Assembly (NCBI RefSeq): GCF_003590095.1
Contig: NC_039484.1
Coordinates: 2,232,001-2,296,000 of the forward strand
Origin: Trichoplusia ni
Lineage: Eukaryota > Arthropoda > Insecta > Lepidoptera > Noctuidae
Length of the DNA: 64,000 nt
Reading direction: 5' to 3'
Shown piece by piece: positions 58,776 through 64,000 of this stretch (position 1 is the stretch's first letter; every line of letters starts with the position of its first letter). A program made the translations under genes and the position numbers. The notes under the pieces are model-generated. The model searched no databases and was not told where the DNA came from. It worked only from the letters and a program-made list of their open reading frames with translations.

Positions 58776-59957
58776 ACAAGGATTAGATTCCTTAGTGCAG
58801 GAGTAGTTTAATAAAATGTACATTTTAGAATCGACTCACTTAAGTCATTAACGTTTCATAATTTAAAATTCATAGACCACAAAAAACTACTAAATTTACG
58901 CATCAATACATTTATCTCATGCAATAATTATATATTTCCACTTGGTTCCATCAGATACTCTACAAGAACAGAAGCACTCCATATTTCTTGTTGCAGAAGG
59001 CGACTAATGGAAATATTATCTAAACGGGTCCTTGAGAACTGAGAACCTACCCCAACACCTCCAAGCAATATCAATGCATGTGTGCGAGCGAGAAAACGAT
59101 CTACACGCCTCATAACGGCATCTCTCTTCCTCAACAGGGTTGATATGACTTTAAGACGTGGGAGCAGGTCTCTTGCTTCATAACGACGTCAGTCTGACTC
59201 CTCATCATGCACAGCTATTAATATTCATTAGTATGGATTCGGATATTAACTCACTATTTGATAGTATATCTGACTATGAGGTGATAATAGTGCTTATCCG
59301 ATAATCGTTAAATACTGTTTATGTTTTATTTAATTGTTTATTGTTGATATTTGGTATTTAGTGCAATTCGAGATATTAAAATGTAAACACTTTTATACTT
59401 TTAGTTTAAATTAAGTGTTTTCACGTAACTTGTAAATGGCTTGTAAATTACGTGTCATTAGATCCAAAATATTAAGCACACTCTCTAACTTAAAAATTTA
59501 AAGTAAAGAAAAAAAATCCAATTTCTCAGGATACTTTTTTTCTAAGCTTTTATTTTTTTTATGTCTTGTTGAAAACCGATTGCATAATTAACAAGACTAG
59601 TATTACGGAACTACGGTTCGAAAAATCAATTAGCAACTATAAATGAACAAATAATTATTTTCAAAGGCAGACTCAGAGAATTATTACCCTGAAATAACAT
59701 ATGCTTTCTCATGACTCCTAACCATAATTATTTCCAGTAATTGCGTTTTCTTGACCACTACTAAGACAGGTGGCATTACCCTTAGCAGGGGCCATGTTAA
59801 CCCACTTCCGTTAATTAATTATAGGAGTTAACTACCAGTTAAGTTACTGTATTGGTGCAAATATAAGGGTTTCAGTTCATGTTGGTTAATTGTTATTTAT
59901 AACTATTGAGAAGTCATGTGTCGGAATTTATTAAACTGGTTTTCTTTTATTACTCCA
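58776..59957. other. AT-rich non-coding stretch
   Basis: No gene or clear repeat is seen. Confidence 0.5.
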
Positions 59958-60175
59958 TTTTACATTAAAAGCGAAAGTGACTTTGTGTATGACTGGTTTT
60001 TGTGGGTGAATTGCTGAACCTATTTTGATGACACTTTGTTTGAAGTAGTTTTTTCATTAGTTCTTTTAATGTTAGTTTAAATAATATATCTCCACTAAAC
60101 CTAAGCCAGAGGGTAATAGAACATCCAGAATAAAAGAATGGGAGGAAGATCTCAGCCCAACTTAGTGGTAAAGTT
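59958..60175 (+). mobile_element. Degenerate LEP1-like Helitron copy
   Basis: 'taaaagcgaaagtgactttg', then 'ctgaacctattttgatgaca' follow the order of the LEP1-like elements (GCGAAAGT..., CTGAACCGATTTTGATG...). No clear CTAG end is left, so the right border is a guess. Confidence 0.4.
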
Positions 60176-60499
60176 ATGTATTCCCGAAAAAAGACCAAAG
60201 CATTATCAAAATACATCGATTTGTAGCAGAAATTCAGTGTCAATTTTATAACCAATAAAATAAATATATAAACTATTCAGTACACCGCTTCAAGTTCAGC
60301 ATGGTATAGTTATTTACCAGTTCATAATTTATAATGCATAATCAAGCTAAAAGCATGCAGCTGGGTCAGATACAGTGGACATACATTTACGAAGCTAAGA
60401 GCTGCTTAGCAATTTACGGCTGTTCGCAGTTACTTAGTATGGAGCGATTAATATGATTACTGCAGTCTTGTTGAACATTCTCTTTGGGGAGGTCCTGGC

Positions 60500-60620
60500 G
60501 TAATATGCATTATAGGTTGGTGTTTAGATCCAAACTCGGTCTAGCCAGTCACATCAGGGCTCACGCTAGGAGGTGAATTGCCAATGGTCGCCGATATCGA
60601 AAACGATAAGGAGGACTAAA
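60500..60620 (+). pseudogene. LINE C-terminal zinc-finger fragment
   Basis: One frame (60,521-60,568) reads VFRSKLGLASHIRAHARR, like the end of the C-terminal C2H2 finger in several lepidopteran non-LTR retrotransposons. The two Cys codons expected just upstream are out of frame (TGC ATT ATA, 60,508-60,516), so the reading is broken. It is followed by 'ggtgaattgccaatggtcgc', as in the 3' ends of those elements. No reverse transcriptase part remains. Confidence 0.45.
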
Positions 60621-63059
60621 CTATAGGGTGGACCATGGGTGTCCTTAGTTAAGGAATATTTAGGCATTCTAATAATGTGAGTTTGTTAATGATTTTGACG
60701 CCATTAAAAATCGATAAAAAAAGATGCAAACTGCAACTGCAAAAAAATGTGCAAACTTGGATTCAATTTTTAAAATTTGAAATCGCATGTCCGCATTGAG
60801 GTAACGATGTGATTTAATGCCTAAAATATTTGCTGTTTTAGAGGCATAGGCTACCTAAGTCTGAGACTTGTATCAGTGTATTGGTATCATAATTAATTAA
60901 GCAGTATATAATGCGAATGGAATAATAATAGTATATTAAGGACTGTGTAAGAATCGTGACGAGTTTGAAGTTTGGTCAGTTTGTTATTGTTGCTGTTTCA
61001 ACACGTGGATGCAGAGCAGTAGCACATTTGAAGCCCAATTAATCGAATACAATGTTTTAGACTAAGAGGAAGAACAAATTGGACGCCCTGACCCGTTTCC
61101 TTCATCTTTTGATATTTGATCCATATGTATCATTTTGAAGTAGCTTTGAGTGTTGATTATGTAACAAGTATCATGTTTCTTCGACGTTTCCCGCGTCTAC
61201 TATTGTTAGGGGACCCGAACAGGCCCAAAGCTCGTTTGGTATGCGCCAGACATGTCCAGTTCAGCCCAAATTCAGGCTAGCATTTTAGGTCACGTCAATA
61301 ACTTTAGATCGAAAATGCAATATGGTCATTCTGTTCTAGTAACACACATTTTCTTGTTTAGAGTGGTAAGTGAGTTGCATGACTAGAGGGAGAGGGTGAA
61401 ATGGGAGGGTAAAAATTCTGGTAATCCAATTTTTTTTGGGATAAGTGCGTTAGTATGAAAATTATGTTTAATACTTACGAGCTAACTGAATAAATTCAGT
61501 AGGTATACCCGTATCGATAATTAATTAATAATAACTTGACTTCTTAAATTAACTCGTTTAACAAAACTAAAAAATATGCAAAACTCGACAAAAAAATATG
61601 GCAAAGCATTAGAATAAAAAAACTACGAAAAATTGTGTATTTCGTTAATTTTATTTTTTCAGGGCAGTATATAGACATATTGACACATGTGTACGCTGCA
61701 CACAACCTATACCTATAGGTGAGTAACATTAAGCTCCAATGTCCCAGTCTCCAATCAGGACAAACGACCGTAAGCTATTAAGTAAATGAATATTAATTAT
61801 CACATTATGGTTTTGGCACACAGCGCCCATAATCTGCCACAACGGCGCGACATAAAATATCGGTATTTCGTCAATACGTGAGCAGCTATCGGACATTTTA
61901 ACCGTATAATCCTGCTTACAAACATCGACTCATTCCCACAAACGCATTGCGGGGCTTACGTTGTACGAAAAGCACATCGGGACGCGTCATCACAATTGAT
62001 GAAACAGTACCGAGAGCTACGAATATTCGACTATGCGTTATTAAACTGAGCTCAGTTAGGTTTTTAACACTAGTTTTGGATATTGTAAGATTATTTTTGA
62101 AATTGACATATATTCATAAAAATATGTGATTTATAATCAACAAAAATTGACAATAAATATTTTTTCGACGAATACTGAAACATTTTTTTTTATGTTTTAC
62201 CTATCCCTTTAAATTGTCACCAAGTAATAATATCGATTCTCAATTCCATTGTTAAATAATACGACTACTCGTATATAATTGTTTTTAAAATTGGTATTAG
62301 AAAGTTCTTTGTTTTCATGCAAAAGAAGAGATTAAATACCTATTATTGGAATTACTCTAAATATACAATATAGAGTTGTAATCCCTTTCGAAAACAAGTG
62401 AAATCAGAAAAATAAATTGCAGTCTATTTGTGATAGACGTGCAGCGAGTCACTGGAGACCGGACTAGGTTAAGTGATTTCCATGTCGGGTTGAAGAGCTA
62501 CGAGTTTTCAGTAGAGCAAGAGGTTTTGGAGAATAGAAAAGGAAGGAAGATATAGACCAATATTATTTATGTTTGTTTGAAAATATTATTTATGTTTAGG
62601 TCTAAAAAAACTTTGCCCTCGGAAACGTCAATGTCAACATTAAATATAAAAAATATCACTTTCGTGAATGTTTTAAATGTAACATAGAATTGAAAAACTT
62701 CTACAAGCAAAAAAGAAAATTTATATATATATAACTTAACATAGTGTCTATACATAAATGTGTGCATGCATAAAACATTTTACACCTTTACAAAAAAGTA
62801 AGTTCGTACCAATTACGACACAAAGCAAAAGTTTAGTAGGCATGCAAGGGCCTTGATTGCCGGCTTTAAATGCCCCGATTTCCGAAAGCAATAAAATAAA
62901 TTTCATTAAGAAATAAACTGAAATTACCTGCATAAAATTACGGCAGATAATTCTTAGAAATTCTATACAACCTTTATTCACTAAATTATTGAGGATTGTG
63001 CTTTAACGGGAGCCAGTAATTGTACTTGATTGCTTTACAGTAGCACTTGCATCATTGGT
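60621..63059. other. AT-rich non-coding stretch
   Basis: No gene or clear repeat is seen. A patch of mixed composition at 61,800-62,000 carries a 60-aa frame without a known domain. Confidence 0.5.
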
Positions 63060-63240
63060 ACCGGATTTTTTAAAGGGTTCTGTATCAAAGGGTAAAAATG
63101 GTTGCCTAGAAATAAGCTTCGTCTGTCAATCAGTCTATAAGTCATCAAGCTGAATCTCATTAGCCGTGATAGCTAGGAAGTTTATGGTTTTTGTTGTAGC
63201 TAAAACAATTCTGAAATGAACCTAAAAGAACGACCATTTT
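63060..63240 (+). repeat. Dispersed repeat (CAGGCTGTATCTC family), copy 8
   Basis: 'aagggttctgtatcaaaggg' at the start, 'cgtctgtcaatcagtctata', CAAGCTGAATCTCATTAGCC, GTGATAGCTAGGAAGTTTAT and 'gttgtagctaaaac' at the end. Block order equals copy 7. Confidence 0.75.
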
Positions 63241-63669
63241 GTTGGTTTTAATTTACTTATCTTCAGCCTATTTGTAGGGAACCTTCATTCACAAATCTGA
63301 CTCGTATTTAATTCATTATACATTTTTCCATATAAAATTTATTTCTTCCTCGATTAGTCATTCGTACTTCTACGTCCGTGTCCATTATACAAAATGGAAG
63401 CGAGGATTTCAAGTTCATTAGACTTCGCATCTCGTTAGCGCATAGCCGAGTGCTTTTCCAATATTGGTCTTCGGGACAATACTAAGGTAAGTTCATGATT
63501 TACATTCATGCATTAGCTATTTATGTGGGCTTTATAACTAGTATAAATCAACTGGTTGGACGAGTAACGTTGCTACTGGAGTACAAAGTCTAGTGTGAAT
63601 GTACTCCGTTAATGTATTTGTTATGATGACAGTTGTAAGACGTAAAAGACTTACTACGTACCTTTTCAT

Positions 63670-63835
63670 TAGGGTTCGGTACAGAAGGTGTTAAAACGCT
63701 GAGGCAGCGCCATTTGTCTGTCTGTCCGTTCGACGGCACCAGTCTGTATATCATGAACAGATATAATTAGCCAGTTGAATTCTTTACTGATTTTGTATAT
63801 CTGTTACCGCTATTATAACACATGAGATACGTTAA
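63670..63835 (+). repeat. Dispersed repeat (CAGGCTGTATCTC family), copy 9
   Basis: 'agggttcggtacagaaggtg' at the start, 'tttgtctgtctgtccg', CCAGTCTGTATATCATGAAC, 'attagccagttgaattc' and 'tctgttaccgctattataac' at the end. It lies about 430 bases from copy 8 in the same orientation. Confidence 0.75.
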
Positions 63836-64000
63836 ACAACAGTTGTAACTATTTAAAGTCGTGTTCCGTATACCGTATAGGCGTATACCGATTTTATTCC
63901 ACATTACGCAAAATATTATTAACACAGTTAAGACTCCACAAAGAAGGTAAGAAATCGTTTCACAAAAAAAAAAAATTGACAGCGTCCTAAATATAGACAG
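63836..64000. other. Non-coding end of window
   Basis: AT-rich sequence with an A-tract at about 63,965-63,975; no gene is seen. Confidence 0.5.

Overview
The window reads as a piece of a lepidopteran (moth or butterfly) nuclear genome, probably noctuid-like. The evidence is AT-rich, intron- or intergene-like sequence without bacterial-style gene packing, several Helitron-like short elements with ends typical of Lepidoptera (5' A|TC, 3' ...GCTAG|T), tRNA-derived SINEs, and an intact Ty3/Gypsy retrotransposon of the CsRn1/Kabuki type. I found no host protein-coding exon that I can name. Nearly all the short open frames look like chance or lie inside repeats.

Layout. 1-4.5 kb: AT-rich unique DNA with one copy of a dispersed repeat. 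4.5-5.1 kb: two Helitron-like elements on the minus strand, with an 84-bp near-perfect direct duplication bracketing the second. 6.2 kb: a SINE-like fragment. 6.3-17.5 kb: mostly unique DNA, with an alternating GC tract (8.8 kb) and a strong hairpin (13.55 kb). 17,564-22,841: a complete 5,278-bp LTR retrotransposon with 595-bp LTRs that look identical, a 4-bp ACTT target duplication, tRNA-type primer site, gag with an unusual CHCC finger, pol joined to gag by a TAATG stop/start overlap, and a G-rich polypurine tract. 24.5 kb: tRNA-derived SINE. 29.0-29.85 kb: a Helitron-like element interrupted by a 547-bp PIF/Harbinger derivative with TAA target duplication and a transposase 5' fragment. 30.3, 33.0 and 49.2 kb: further Helitron-like copies. 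39,577-40,869: a pogo-type Tc1/mariner derivative with TA target duplication, G-rich terminal repeats and the decayed C-terminus of a transposase. 50.6 kb: SINE with a candidate 9-bp target duplication. 60.5 kb: decayed fragment resembling a LINE C-terminal zinc finger. At least nine diverged copies of one dispersed repeat (core CAGGCTGTATCTCATGAACC) are spread over both strands.

The only feature that looks potentially functional today is the CsRn1-like retrotransposon: every catalytic motif (protease DTGSD, RT YLDD, RNase H, integrase HHCC and DD35E) is present in open frames and the LTRs match. The DNA transposons are non-autonomous or dead. I found no clear new multi-gene system. The most notable points are the TAATG gag-pol junction, the pogo derivative with its clustered G-rich terminal motifs, and the nested Harbinger-in-Helitron insertion.
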